Source of the DNA: Helicobacter mustelae
GTDB taxonomy: Bacteria; Campylobacterota; Campylobacteria; Campylobacterales; Helicobacteraceae
Assembly: GCF_900476215.1 (NCBI RefSeq)
Contig: NZ_LS483446.1
Coordinates: forward strand, 310,001-374,000
Reading direction: 5' to 3'
DNA: 64,000 bases
The notes under the pieces are model-generated. The model ran no database searches. It had not been told where the DNA came from and saw only the letters and a program-made list of their open reading frames with translations. Both the position numbers and the translations under genes were made by a program. This document shows positions 20,048-27,790 of this stretch, piece by piece; the stretch's first letter is position 1; every line of letters begins with the position of its first letter.

Positions 20048-20607
20048 TTTGTGCCAGATTTAGTCTTTGTGTTCTTTGTAAATCCTGCCAAGAGCAACAT
20101 CTCATCCTCAAACCCAAAATTCGCATTATAGGTGATTTCAAGGTTTATAGTTTTTATGATTACCAAGATGTTTCTTTTTTGCTTGCTACAAAATACTATG
20201 CCATTGGCACACGTGTTTTTGCATTGCTTGCAGGGCATGCAGCGCGATATTTTTTCACTCAGCAAAAAAGCACACTCCTCTCTCAGAATGTCTATGGCAT
20301 TGCCATTGATGATCATCCCAAAAAATCCTATTCTCACTCTGGTGTGATTCTACGCGCTTTTAGGCATTGTGTGAGGCCTATTTATGGAGAGTTGTATGCG
20401 CGAAATGCTGTGCAATATGCAGGCAAGAACCTAGAATTCCGCAAAAATCACCCCAAGGATTTTTTTTATAAAAGCGGCGCGCGGGATGTGGTGATTTTTG
20501 ATGACATCATCACTACGGGTACGAGTATGCTAGAAGCATCTTCTTGTGTGCAAAAAGCGGGTGGACAAGCGCTCTTTGGGATTGTGCTAGCAGATGCGAG
20601 ATATTAA
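20035..20607 (+). CDS. ComF-like phosphoribosyltransferase-fold protein
   Basis: An N-terminal Cys cluster ([16 protein letters not shown]) forms a likely zinc finger, and the C-terminal phosphoribosyltransferase fold carries the PRPP-binding motif VVIFDDIITTGTSM. ComF proteins take part in natural transformation, helping handle incoming single-stranded DNA; Helicobacter species are naturally competent. The actual biochemical activity of the PRTase fold is not established for the family. It overlaps the tmk 3' end. Confidence 0.85.
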   Translation: MRCIVCARFSLCVLCKSCQEQHLILKPKIRIIGDFKVYSFYDYQDVSFLLATKYYAIGTRVFALLAGHAARYFFTQQKSTLLSQNVYGIAIDDHPKKSYSHSGVILRAFRHCVRPIYGELYARNAVQYAGKNLEFRKNHPKDFFYKSGARDVVIFDDIITTGTSMLEASSCVQKAGGQALFGIVLADARY

Positions 20608-20648
20608 AAAAAAAGGATTATAATCTTGGCTTGTGAAAAGGGAGAGCA

Positions 20649-21803
20649 ATGAAAAAAATCCTGTGTATTTTTTTGTTTTTGATTCCGCTTTTTGGTGCCA
20701 CTGGAGAGCGTTTGGAGTGGAGTAGTGGGTTGTCATTGTTGGCATTCTTAGAAAAAAATCAACTCCCCTCAAAGCTTTATTATAATCTCTCAGCCAGTGA
20801 CAAAGAATTAGCAAGCGAGGTGGCTGTGGGGTCTAGCTACTATATCTTGCGGGATCACAAGCGCGTTTTGCAGGTGCTCATTCCTATTAGCGAAGATGTG
20901 CAGATGCATATTTATTGGAAAAATGGGCAGTATTTCTTAGACTTCATCCCTGTCATTTACACCACACACCAAAAATCCCTTGTTTTGGCATTGCAAAAGT
21001 CTCCTTATCAAGATATTTTGGAATACACCAAGGACCGCGTGCTGGCCAATGAATTCGTAAACATCTATCGCAAAAGCATTGATTTTAAAAATTTCATGTT
21101 CAAAGATGACAAAATCGCTATGATTTATACGCGAAAATACCGCCTAGGTAGGACCTATTCGACTCCAGATATCAGGGCGGCTGTGGTAGAAACTCATAAA
21201 AAATCCCATTATCTTTTCAACTATAAAAACAATTTCTATGATCTCTCTGGCAGGGAAGTCGTGGGATTTTTGCTGGAAATGCCTGTGAAATATCATCGCA
21301 TCTCTTCGAGATTTTCTTATGGGAGATTTCATCCCATACTCAAGAAAGTCCGCCCACACTATGGGGTGGATCTTGCTGCATCTCATGGTACGCCCATCCA
21401 TGCAGCAGCTTCGGGGAGGGTGGTGTATGCTGGCCATCGTGGTGGATATGGCAATGTGGTGGAGATCTCTCATGGAGATGGCATCCGCACGCTCTATGCG
21501 CATATGAGTAAGAGGGATCCCAAAGTCCGTGTAGGGACCTTTATCAAAAAGGGTCAGATTGTTGGCAGAGTAGGTAGCACAGGGATCTCCACAGGGCCGC
21601 ATTTGCATTTTGGCGTGTACAAGAACAATCGTCCCCTCGACCCTATGAGGATCGTGCAAACTACCAGGAGCGAGCTCAAGGGCGCCAAAAAAAGGGAATT
21701 TCTAGCAGTGGCGAAGAAATATCAAGAGGATCTTGATGCTCTTTGCCAAAAATATGATTTCCAGATCAAAAAAGCCTATCTCATCAAGGTGGCAAGCCAG
21801 TGA
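20649..21803 (+). CDS. csd3: M23 peptidoglycan DD-endopeptidase/carboxypeptidase, cell-shape protein Csd3/HdpA-like
   Basis: Secreted murein hydrolase of 384 residues with an N-terminal signal (KKILCIFLFLIPLFGATG). Its C-terminal LytM/M23 domain carries the zinc-binding motifs HYGVDLAA (H and D) and HLHFGVY (HxH), with the usual GNVVEISHGDGIRTLYAHM segment between. In H. pylori the Csd3/HdpA protein trims crosslinks and side peptides and is needed for helical shape. The next three genes (Nudix, pgbA, glcD) keep the H. pylori order, supporting orthology. Confidence 0.9.
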   Translation: MKKILCIFLFLIPLFGATGERLEWSSGLSLLAFLEKNQLPSKLYYNLSASDKELASEVAVGSSYYILRDHKRVLQVLIPISEDVQMHIYWKNGQYFLDFIPVIYTTHQKSLVLALQKSPYQDILEYTKDRVLANEFVNIYRKSIDFKNFMFKDDKIAMIYTRKYRLGRTYSTPDIRAAVVETHKKSHYLFNYKNNFYDLSGREVVGFLLEMPVKYHRISSRFSYGRFHPILKKVRPHYGVDLAASHGTPIHAAASGRVVYAGHRGGYGNVVEISHGDGIRTLYAHMSKRDPKVRVGTFIKKGQIVGRVGSTGISTGPHLHFGVYKNNRPLDPMRIVQTTRSELKGAKKREFLAVAKKYQEDLDALCQKYDFQIKKAYLIKVASQ

Positions 21804-22408
21804 AATACTTTCCCCCCACACAAAAAAATGTGGATTACCAAAGCATAGAGATTGAAAGAATGCAAAACTCCCCTTACATAAAGACATTTTCTGTCTATTA
21901 CAAAGAGGCGGGAAGGGCCAAAAAATGGGACATTATACGTTCGATGGATGGTGTGGCGGTTGTGATTTTTGATAAGGATAAAAACTCCTTTGTGCTGGTG
22001 CGTCAATTTCGTCCTGCAGTATTTTGTAACAATAAAGGTCTGGATGGCTACACTTATGAATTATGCGCAGGGCTTGTGGACAAGGAGGGTAAGAGCTTGG
22101 AGGAGGTTGCAAGCGAGGAGGTTTTGGAGGAATGTGGTTATCAAGTAAGCCCAAAGTCTTTGCACAAAATCGGGGCATTTTTCCACAGCACGGGAAATAA
22201 TGGCAGCATCCAGCATCTGTATTTTGCCTCTGTCTGCGCAAAAGACCGTGTGAGAAGTGGTGGGGGGATTGATGAGGAATGTTTGGAGGTGCTGTATTTG
22301 CCTTTGGGGGATTCCCTAACTTTTATTTTTGATGATACAATTCCAAAAACCTCTTCTCTCTTCCTAGGAATCCAATGGTATCACTTCAATAAGGACAAAA
22401 AAATATGA
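21800..22408 (+). CDS. Nudix hydrolase, nucleotide-sugar diphosphatase type
   Basis: Protein of 202 residues with a Nudix box in ELCAGLVDKEGKSLEEVA followed by EEVLEECGY. The box end EExGY is canonical, while the usual REU arginine is Glu. The segment AGLVDKxGxSLEEVA is typical of the NUDT14-like UDP-sugar/ADP-ribose pyrophosphatase subgroup rather than MutT. It would hydrolyse nucleotide sugars or ADP-ribose in the cytosol. It is coupled to csd3 by a four-base overlap and to pgbA by ATGA. The substrate is inferred only from subgroup resemblance. Confidence 0.82.
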   Translation: MKYFPPTQKNVDYQSIEIERMQNSPYIKTFSVYYKEAGRAKKWDIIRSMDGVAVVIFDKDKNSFVLVRQFRPAVFCNNKGLDGYTYELCAGLVDKEGKSLEEVASEEVLEECGYQVSPKSLHKIGAFFHSTGNNGSIQHLYFASVCAKDRVRSGGGIDEECLEVLYLPLGDSLTFIFDDTIPKTSSLFLGIQWYHFNKDKKI

Positions 22409-23352
22409 GAATTTTCACATTCCTTTGCTTTTTGCTCGGAGTTTTGCAAGCCAGCCTCCAAGATGAGGTTCGCACCAAGGTCATCAAGGTCAATCCTGCT
22501 GCAGATGAAGTTGTATTCCAAGCTCAGGGTTTGCAGGTAGGAGAGAGTGGATGGGTGAAGATCCAAGTCAAGAATTTTGCAGCTATCATCAAAGGTCTCA
22601 CCATCACTGCAGTCAAAGGCGATCAGGTAACTGCAAAATACCATGTCTTTGAGGTCTTAAAGCAAAAATATCTCCCCGATTTTACAAGCATCCCTAAGGT
22701 GGGGGATGAGGTGGTCTTCCACAATCTCAATGGCAAGGCATTTTTGGTGACTCCTACGCTGGAGACCTATGAAGCAATCAAGGATGCACACCAAGAAGTG
22801 AAGTTTTTGAGTCCAGATTTGCTCACGGGGTATCTCTTGGCATATGGCGGTCATGATCCTACCAAAAAATTTTTCCATCAAGCTTGCGACACCTATGCAG
22901 TGGGGCTTTTGTACATCGTTAATGAAAATGCCCTAGATGTGTTAGATTGTCAGAGTTTTGCGATTTTGCAATCAGAAAAAATGGACACCTCTTCCATCAA
23001 AGAGACTAAATTCCCCTTTTATTCTCGGATTGACGAGATTAAAACCGGCACGTTTGCCAATCTTTTTGGTTCCAAAAAATCCAAGTATTATTTCCCCTAT
23101 TTCACCAATCTCGTCCATCCAGAGCGCGATTATCAGACCATGATGGTGGCAGTGCGCAAGGAAATGGAAGCAAAAGAAAAGATTAAACAAGAAGAAGAAA
23201 AAAAGAAGCGTGCTCAAGAAGAGTGGCAAGAAAAAGAGGAAAAAGAGCGTAAAAAACAACAGGAAAAAGAAGAAAAAGAGCGTAAAAAACAAGAAGAGAG
23301 GCTCAAAAAAGAGCAGAGAGAAGGGCCCAAGAGCAGAGATGCTGCCTCCTAA
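22405..23352 (+). CDS. pgbA: PgbA-like protein (H. pylori plasminogen-binding protein homologue)
   Basis: Protein of 315 residues with an N-terminal signal (RIFTFLCFLLGVLQAS), a central domain and a C-terminal Lys/Glu/Arg-rich coiled-coil tail (about 250-308) built on an 11-residue repeat. In H. pylori the protein at this position (HP0508, PgbA) is surface-exposed and binds plasminogen through C-terminal lysines. Here the chain ends in DAAS, without the terminal lysine. The gene overlaps glcD by fourteen bases. The relation by position and architecture is good; the binding activity is not shown. Confidence 0.75.
   Translation: MRIFTFLCFLLGVLQASLQDEVRTKVIKVNPAADEVVFQAQGLQVGESGWVKIQVKNFAAIIKGLTITAVKGDQVTAKYHVFEVLKQKYLPDFTSIPKVGDEVVFHNLNGKAFLVTPTLETYEAIKDAHQEVKFLSPDLLTGYLLAYGGHDPTKKFFHQACDTYAVGLLYIVNENALDVLDCQSFAILQSEKMDTSSIKETKFPFYSRIDEIKTGTFANLFGSKKSKYYFPYFTNLVHPERDYQTMMVAVRKEMEAKEKIKQEEEKKKRAQEEWQEKEEKERKKQQEKEEKERKKQEERLKKEQREGPKSRDAAS
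23230..23295 (+). repeat. Tandem 33-bp repeat in the pgbA tail
   Basis: Two adjacent 33-bp units, nearly identical, encode EKEEKERKKQQ and EKEEKERKKQE. The in-frame unit could expand or contract and change the length of the charged tail. Confidence 0.8.
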
Positions 23353-24715
23353 ACATCGAGATTTTTTTAAAAAACTCCTCGCGCAGGATTTTGAGGATGA
23401 TTCTGCTTATTTGCGTGCCTATGCCTATGATGCCACGCGTCAAAAATTCTTGCCTGATTGTGTGATCTATCCTCGCAATGAAGAGGAGATTGCAAAGATT
23501 TTGCTTTATTGCAGCGCGCATAAGATTCCTGTGGTGCCTCGTGGGGCGGGTAGTGGGATGAGTGGGGGAGCGCTCTGTGTGAGCGGTGGCGTGGTATTGG
23601 CTATGGAGAAGTATTTTCATCAGATTTTAGAGATTGATACAAAAAATATGCTTGCGCGCGTGCAGCCTGGGGTCATCAATAAGGATTTTCAAAAGGCTGT
23701 GCAAGAGCTGGGATTATTCTATCCTCCCGATCCTGCATCTCAGGATTTTAGTACCTTGGGAGGCAATGTGAGCGAAAATGCTGGGGGCATGCGTGCGGTG
23801 AAATATGGCATCACCAAGGATTATGTTTTGGCATTGCGCGCAGTACTGCCAAATGGAGAGATTATCCGTGCTGGAAAAAAGACCATCAAGGATGTCGCAG
23901 GATTCAATCTTGTGGGGTTGTTGTGTGGGAGTGAGGGGAGCCTAGCTGTCATCACTGAGATTACATTAAAGCTTCTAGCCCGCCCAAAATATGAGCAGGT
24001 TGCAATGGGGGTATTTGCTAGGATGCAAGATGCTATGAATGCAGTATATGATACGCTAAATTCTGGAATCATCCCTGTGGCATTGGAATTTTTAGACATG
24101 CTGACCATTCAAGCCCTCAATCAAAAATTCAACAAAAACTTCCCTCATGATGCAGCAGCGATTTTGATTGTGCAAGTAGATAGTGATTTAAAGGTGCACT
24201 TAGAGCATCAAATCCACTCTTTGCGCACTGTGTTTTTGAGGCATCACTGCATGGAGTTTGAGAGCGAGGATGAAAAAGAAAAAAGCCAAGAGATTTGGTT
24301 TTTGCGTCGCAATGCTTCTCAAAGCCTTAGCATTTATGGCAAAAAGCTCAACGAAGATATCACTGTGCCGCGCGGGAATCTTATAGGTCTTCTTGCAGGA
24401 ATTGAGAAGATCTCTGCAAAATATGGCTTTAAGATTGCTTGCTTTGGACATGCAGGCGATGGAAATGTGCATGTCAATATCATGATAGATAATCCCACAG
24501 AGGAAAATCTAGCATTGGGATATCAAGCAGTAGAGGAGTTATTTGAGCTAGTGATTGCATTAGAGGGAACGCTAAGCGGTGAGCATGGCATAGGGATTTC
24601 TAAGGCTCCTTTTATGCACCTAGCTTTTAGCGAGCAAGAGATGGAATTGATGCGTGCGATCAAAAAAGCCTTTGATCCTCATAATATTTTAAATCCAAGT
24701 AAAATGGGATTATGA
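23339..24715 (+). CDS. glcD: FAD-linked glycolate/D-lactate oxidase subunit GlcD-like
   Basis: FAD-binding oxidoreductase of about 458 residues in the GlcD/D-lactate dehydrogenase family, oxidising a 2-hydroxy acid and passing electrons to the quinone pool. It has the FAD-binding VVPRGAGSGMSGGAL motif near 68-82, the DVAGFNLVGLLCGSEGSLAVITE block and the C-terminal HAGDGNVHVN substrate/metal site. The start at 23339 was chosen by family length; the frame opens further upstream, but only as an out-of-frame reading of the pgbA charged repeat. Confidence 0.9.
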   Translation: MLPPKHRDFFKKLLAQDFEDDSAYLRAYAYDATRQKFLPDCVIYPRNEEEIAKILLYCSAHKIPVVPRGAGSGMSGGALCVSGGVVLAMEKYFHQILEIDTKNMLARVQPGVINKDFQKAVQELGLFYPPDPASQDFSTLGGNVSENAGGMRAVKYGITKDYVLALRAVLPNGEIIRAGKKTIKDVAGFNLVGLLCGSEGSLAVITEITLKLLARPKYEQVAMGVFARMQDAMNAVYDTLNSGIIPVALEFLDMLTIQALNQKFNKNFPHDAAAILIVQVDSDLKVHLEHQIHSLRTVFLRHHCMEFESEDEKEKSQEIWFLRRNASQSLSIYGKKLNEDITVPRGNLIGLLAGIEKISAKYGFKIACFGHAGDGNVHVNIMIDNPTEENLALGYQAVEELFELVIALEGTLSGEHGIGISKAPFMHLAFSEQEMELMRAIKKAFDPHNILNPSKMGL

Positions 24716-25654
24716 TTGAATGAGCAAGAGCTGCTATTAGAGTGGTATGAGCGCTGTGGGCGCAAGGAGCTTCCCTGGCGCAATCTCATGGGAGATCAGG
24801 CAAGTTATGGGGTCTATGTCAGTGAGGTTATGTTGCAGCAAACAAGGGTAAGCGCTGTATTGGAGTATTTTGATGCATTTATGCGCGCCTATCCTACTCT
24901 ACATTCTCTTTCTCTTGCTAGTCAAGATGCTGTATTGCTGCTCTGGCAGGGGCTTGGATATTATTCTCGAGCTAAAAATCTTTTAAAAACTGCAAGGATG
25001 ACTGGCACAAAGCTGCCCAGTGATTTGGACTCTCTTTTGGCATTGCCTGGGATTGGGGATTATACAGCAAGGGCGATTTTATGTTTTGGCTTTGGCCAGG
25101 CAGTGGGGTTTTATGACACAAATATCAAGCGATTTTTCTGTCGTTATTTTGCGCTCACTGCGCCCAGTCACAAAACATTGCACCGCATCGCACAAGATTT
25201 TTTAAATCTTAAAAACCCCTTTGATCACAATCAGGCATTGCTAGATCTTGGTGCTTTGGTTTGTCTTCCTAAAAATCCTCATTGTAAGATTTGCCCACTG
25301 CATCTCACCTGCAAGGGTAGACATCATCCCTCTCTTTATAGCGCAGGCAAAAAAGTGATGTATACACCCCTCACTCTGCATCTAGGTGTCTATGAAGAGG
25401 GGGGTTGCGTCGCGATGTTTCGAGATCAAAAATGGAATGGCCTTTATAGTTTCCCTGAGATTTTGCCAGAGAGCGGGAGATGGATTGGGGAAGTGAAGCA
25501 TACGCGGACGCACTATAAAATTACTGCAAAAATTTATCGCCTCTATAGTCTGCCAAAGCAGGCGGGCATCGAGTTATTAGAGGATAGAGAGAGGTTCCCT
25601 ATGAGTAGCCTTAGTAGGAAGATTTTAGAAAAACTCAAGCAATGTCCATCCTGA
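24716..25654 (+). CDS. mutY: A/G-specific adenine DNA glycosylase
   Basis: Removes adenine mispaired with 8-oxoguanine, 312 residues. It shows the helix-hairpin-helix LLALPGIGDYTARAIL, the catalytic Glu in SEVMLQQTRV, the Asp region FYDTNIKRF and a [4Fe-4S] loop with C-x6-C-x2-C-x5-C spacing (CLPKNPHCKICPLHLTC). The C-terminal part is Nudix-like and shorter than in E. coli. The start codon is TTG, directly after the glcD stop, with no in-frame ATG nearby. Confidence 0.94.
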   Translation: MNEQELLLEWYERCGRKELPWRNLMGDQASYGVYVSEVMLQQTRVSAVLEYFDAFMRAYPTLHSLSLASQDAVLLLWQGLGYYSRAKNLLKTARMTGTKLPSDLDSLLALPGIGDYTARAILCFGFGQAVGFYDTNIKRFFCRYFALTAPSHKTLHRIAQDFLNLKNPFDHNQALLDLGALVCLPKNPHCKICPLHLTCKGRHHPSLYSAGKKVMYTPLTLHLGVYEEGGCVAMFRDQKWNGLYSFPEILPESGRWIGEVKHTRTHYKITAKIYRLYSLPKQAGIELLEDRERFPMSSLSRKILEKLKQCPS

Positions 25655-25735
25655 GGCTTTGAGAAGTGGGATGAGAAGATGATAGAGATTTAGCAAGTAT
25701 GCTGCTAAATCTCTGAGACATTCCAGGAAAGCAAT

Positions 25736-26161
25736 TTATGCAAAGAACATCCATTTTGCTAGAAAAACAATACATATGCAGAGGCTAAAAATAATATGAT
25801 GGACATATTTTCCCATAGGATTTCTGCATTTGAAGATAAAGTGACAGCTTAGAGAAAAGACCACAAGTAGAAAAATGCAACTTGCCAAAATTACCTTGAT
25901 GAGCAAGAGTTTTTGCAAAATCGTATCAATGGGGGTGGAGAAGTATCTACCCACCATCATCCCGCCAGTGAGAAAGAGGATGAGGATCACAAATGGCATG
26001 AAGGATGTAGTAACTTCAGAAATACTGCCAATGAGTTTATTGCCGCCTTTTATTCTAGATTTTGCAATGGGTATTACAACCACATCAAAAAACAAATAAC
26101 CTACAAAAACAATTGCACAAAAGAGGTGGATGATGAGGGCAAAGGGGTAGATTTTTTCCAT
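25736..26161 (-). CDS. Small integral membrane protein, function unknown
   Basis: Protein of 141 residues with four predicted transmembrane segments (about 7-28, 53-71, 82-104 and 116-138). The first helix holds a histidine (IIHLFCAIVFVGYLFFDVVV), a layout seen in CopD/haem-associated small membrane proteins, but I cannot name a family. A Shine-Dalgarno-like aaggagt precedes the start. It stands alone, convergent with mutY. Confidence 0.65.
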   Translation of the reverse strand: MEKIYPFALIIHLFCAIVFVGYLFFDVVVIPIAKSRIKGGNKLIGSISEVTTSFMPFVILILFLTGGMMVGRYFSTPIDTILQKLLLIKVILASCIFLLVVFSLSCHFIFKCRNPMGKYVHHIIFSLCICIVFLAKWMFFA

Positions 26162-26466
26162 GTTTACTCCTTAAAACTGTGTGTCAAATAAAATGCGCCG
26201 CATTATAGTACAAATTTTGACAAAATGCCTCAAAGTTGTATTTTTGGAAGTGGGATTTGACTCTTTTAGAGCTATTGGCTTTAGGGGTGTGAGATTTGAC
26301 TTTTTTATGTTGTGAGGGTTTTGTTTGAATTTCTTGAGTTGCCCCAGAGATTCTCCAAAAACTGCAGTGAGGCTCAAAATTGCAGGATTTTTGTCATTGT
26401 GAGCATTTTTACAAAATTTTTAGCAAAATAAAAACCTTTTCCTGGTATGATTGGGCTTCCAAAAAG
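26162..26466. other. Intergenic region between the membrane protein and tRNA-Val
   Basis: About 300 bases with no credible gene. Apart from the tRNA promoter near the right end, I see nothing specific here. Confidence 0.6.
26444..26451 (+). promoter_or_regulatory. Extended -10 promoter of tRNA-Val
   Basis: GGTATGAT at 26444-26451, preceded by T, gives an extended -10 (TGGTATGAT) whose start site would fall a few bases before the tRNA 5' end at 26467. No good -35 is visible, which is usual for Helicobacter sigma-80 promoters. Confidence 0.5.
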
Positions 26467-26542
26467 GATCGCGTAGCTCAGTTGGTAGAGCACTACCTTG
26501 ACATGGTAGTGGTCGCTGGTTCAAGTCCAGTCGTGATCACCA
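26467..26542 (+). tRNA. tRNA-Val (GAC)
   Basis: A 76-base cloverleaf. The acceptor GATCGCG pairs with CGTGATC, and a standard D-arm follows (GCTCAGTTGGTAGAGC). The anticodon stem CTACC/GGTAG encloses loop TTGACAT (anticodon GAC), the T-arm is GCTGG-TTCAAGT-CCAGT, and CCA is encoded. Confidence 0.96.
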
Positions 26543-26780
26543 TCTTTTTTTTCTCTATTTTTTCTAAATTTTTCACAATCTCTGGATGCTTGGAATCTTC
26601 CAAATACTTTTTCAAAATTTTTGAAATCCCCTCTTTTTCAACTCCGCTAAAAAAATTGTTCGAGATTTTTCAAAACCTTAAAATTTTTTAAGATCATCCT
26701 TCTTCATACGCTGCCAATTTCAGCAAAACTCCTCAAAAATCCTACTCAAAAAACTCCCCTAGGCCCTTCCAAAATCTCGC

Positions 26781-27608
26781 TTAGATGAAATTTTTCAAGC
26801 TGTTTGCATTGCTCATCCATTTTTCTAGTCCCTGATAGTCTTCTTTTTCTAGCATTTGCTGCGCTGCCTGTATCTGTTTTTCAAAAAGCCCTAGGGACTC
26901 TAGGACATTTTTTCGGTTTTGCTTGAAAATATCTCTCCACATAATGGGAGAGCTTTTGGAGATCCTGCTCATATCCCTAAATCCTCCTCCAATGAGAGTT
27001 AGGATAAATTCCTTTTTTTCTTGCTCTAGGACTGTGTTGGCTAATGCATAGCTGATGAGATGAGGGAGGTGAGAGATGAGGGCGATGTGCTCATCATGTT
27101 CCTTGGCTTGCATTTTTACGATCTGCATTCCTATTGCGATGAAAATCTCTTTGCAAAACGCTACTTGGAATTCCCCACTTTGCTCAATGCTTGTTAGGAT
27201 GACGATTTTTTTGTCAAAAAGCCCCTTGATAGCGGCCTTTGGGCCATTATTTTCAGTGCCACACATAGGGTGGGCGCCAATATAGTTTTTGCGCAAGTTT
27301 TGAGGGATCTCACGCAGGATCTGCTCCTTTGCACTACCTAGATCGATGATGGTGCTATGTGGTGACAGAGAACCAAAATTTTTTAGCGTCTTTGTGATGG
27401 CATCTAGCGGAATGGCCAAAAAAATCACATCGCATTGCTTGATTTCATGAAGCTCTATGCACTCATCAATAAGTCCTAAAGAGAGGGCTTGTTGCATGTG
27501 CAAGGAATTGCAATCATAGCCCAGAATCATTTTAAACATCTTGGTTTCTTTGAGTGCCAGCCCCAAAGATCCGCCAATAAGCCCTAGCCCGATAATCCCT
27601 GCCTGCAT
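26781..27608 (-). CDS. tyrA: Prephenate dehydrogenase
   Basis: NAD(P)-dependent oxidative decarboxylation of prephenate to 4-hydroxyphenylpyruvate in tyrosine synthesis, 275 residues. It starts with the Rossmann motif AGIIGLGLIGGSLGLAL; the catalytic-histidine regions IGAHPMCGTENNG and ALISHLPHLISYAL are present. There is no fused chorismate mutase or ACT domain. A monocistronic gene with its own upstream gap shared with divergent bamA. Confidence 0.94.
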   Translation of the reverse strand: MQAGIIGLGLIGGSLGLALKETKMFKMILGYDCNSLHMQQALSLGLIDECIELHEIKQCDVIFLAIPLDAITKTLKNFGSLSPHSTIIDLGSAKEQILREIPQNLRKNYIGAHPMCGTENNGPKAAIKGLFDKKIVILTSIEQSGEFQVAFCKEIFIAIGMQIVKMQAKEHDEHIALISHLPHLISYALANTVLEQEKKEFILTLIGGGFRDMSRISKSSPIMWRDIFKQNRKNVLESLGLFEKQIQAAQQMLEKEDYQGLEKWMSNANSLKNFI

Positions 27609-27721
27609 GTATGTTCCTCATTTTATTTTTTGGATTTTAGCATAACTGTATTTTTTGCACAGATAGCTTTTGGGATTGGTAGAAATTAAGGATTTCTGAA
27701 GAAAAAATCATCCTTTTGAGA

Positions 27722-27727
27722 TATAAT
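27722..27727 (+). promoter_or_regulatory. Candidate -10 of the bamA promoter
   Basis: Perfect TATAAT about 64 bases before the chosen bamA start, in an AT-rich region and without a clear -35. Position and sequence fit a Helicobacter housekeeping promoter; there is no direct evidence of its start site. Confidence 0.45.
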
Positions 27728-27790
27728 ACTCAAATATTTTTCCTATGCATTTTGGCATGATCTTTGAGGCTACAATTTGAAGGTTATAAT

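Noticed and set aside
23210-23338. N-terminal extension of GlcD in the upstream frame
   Set aside because: The Lys-rich sequence is merely the pgbA charged repeat read out of frame; the family start is at 23339.
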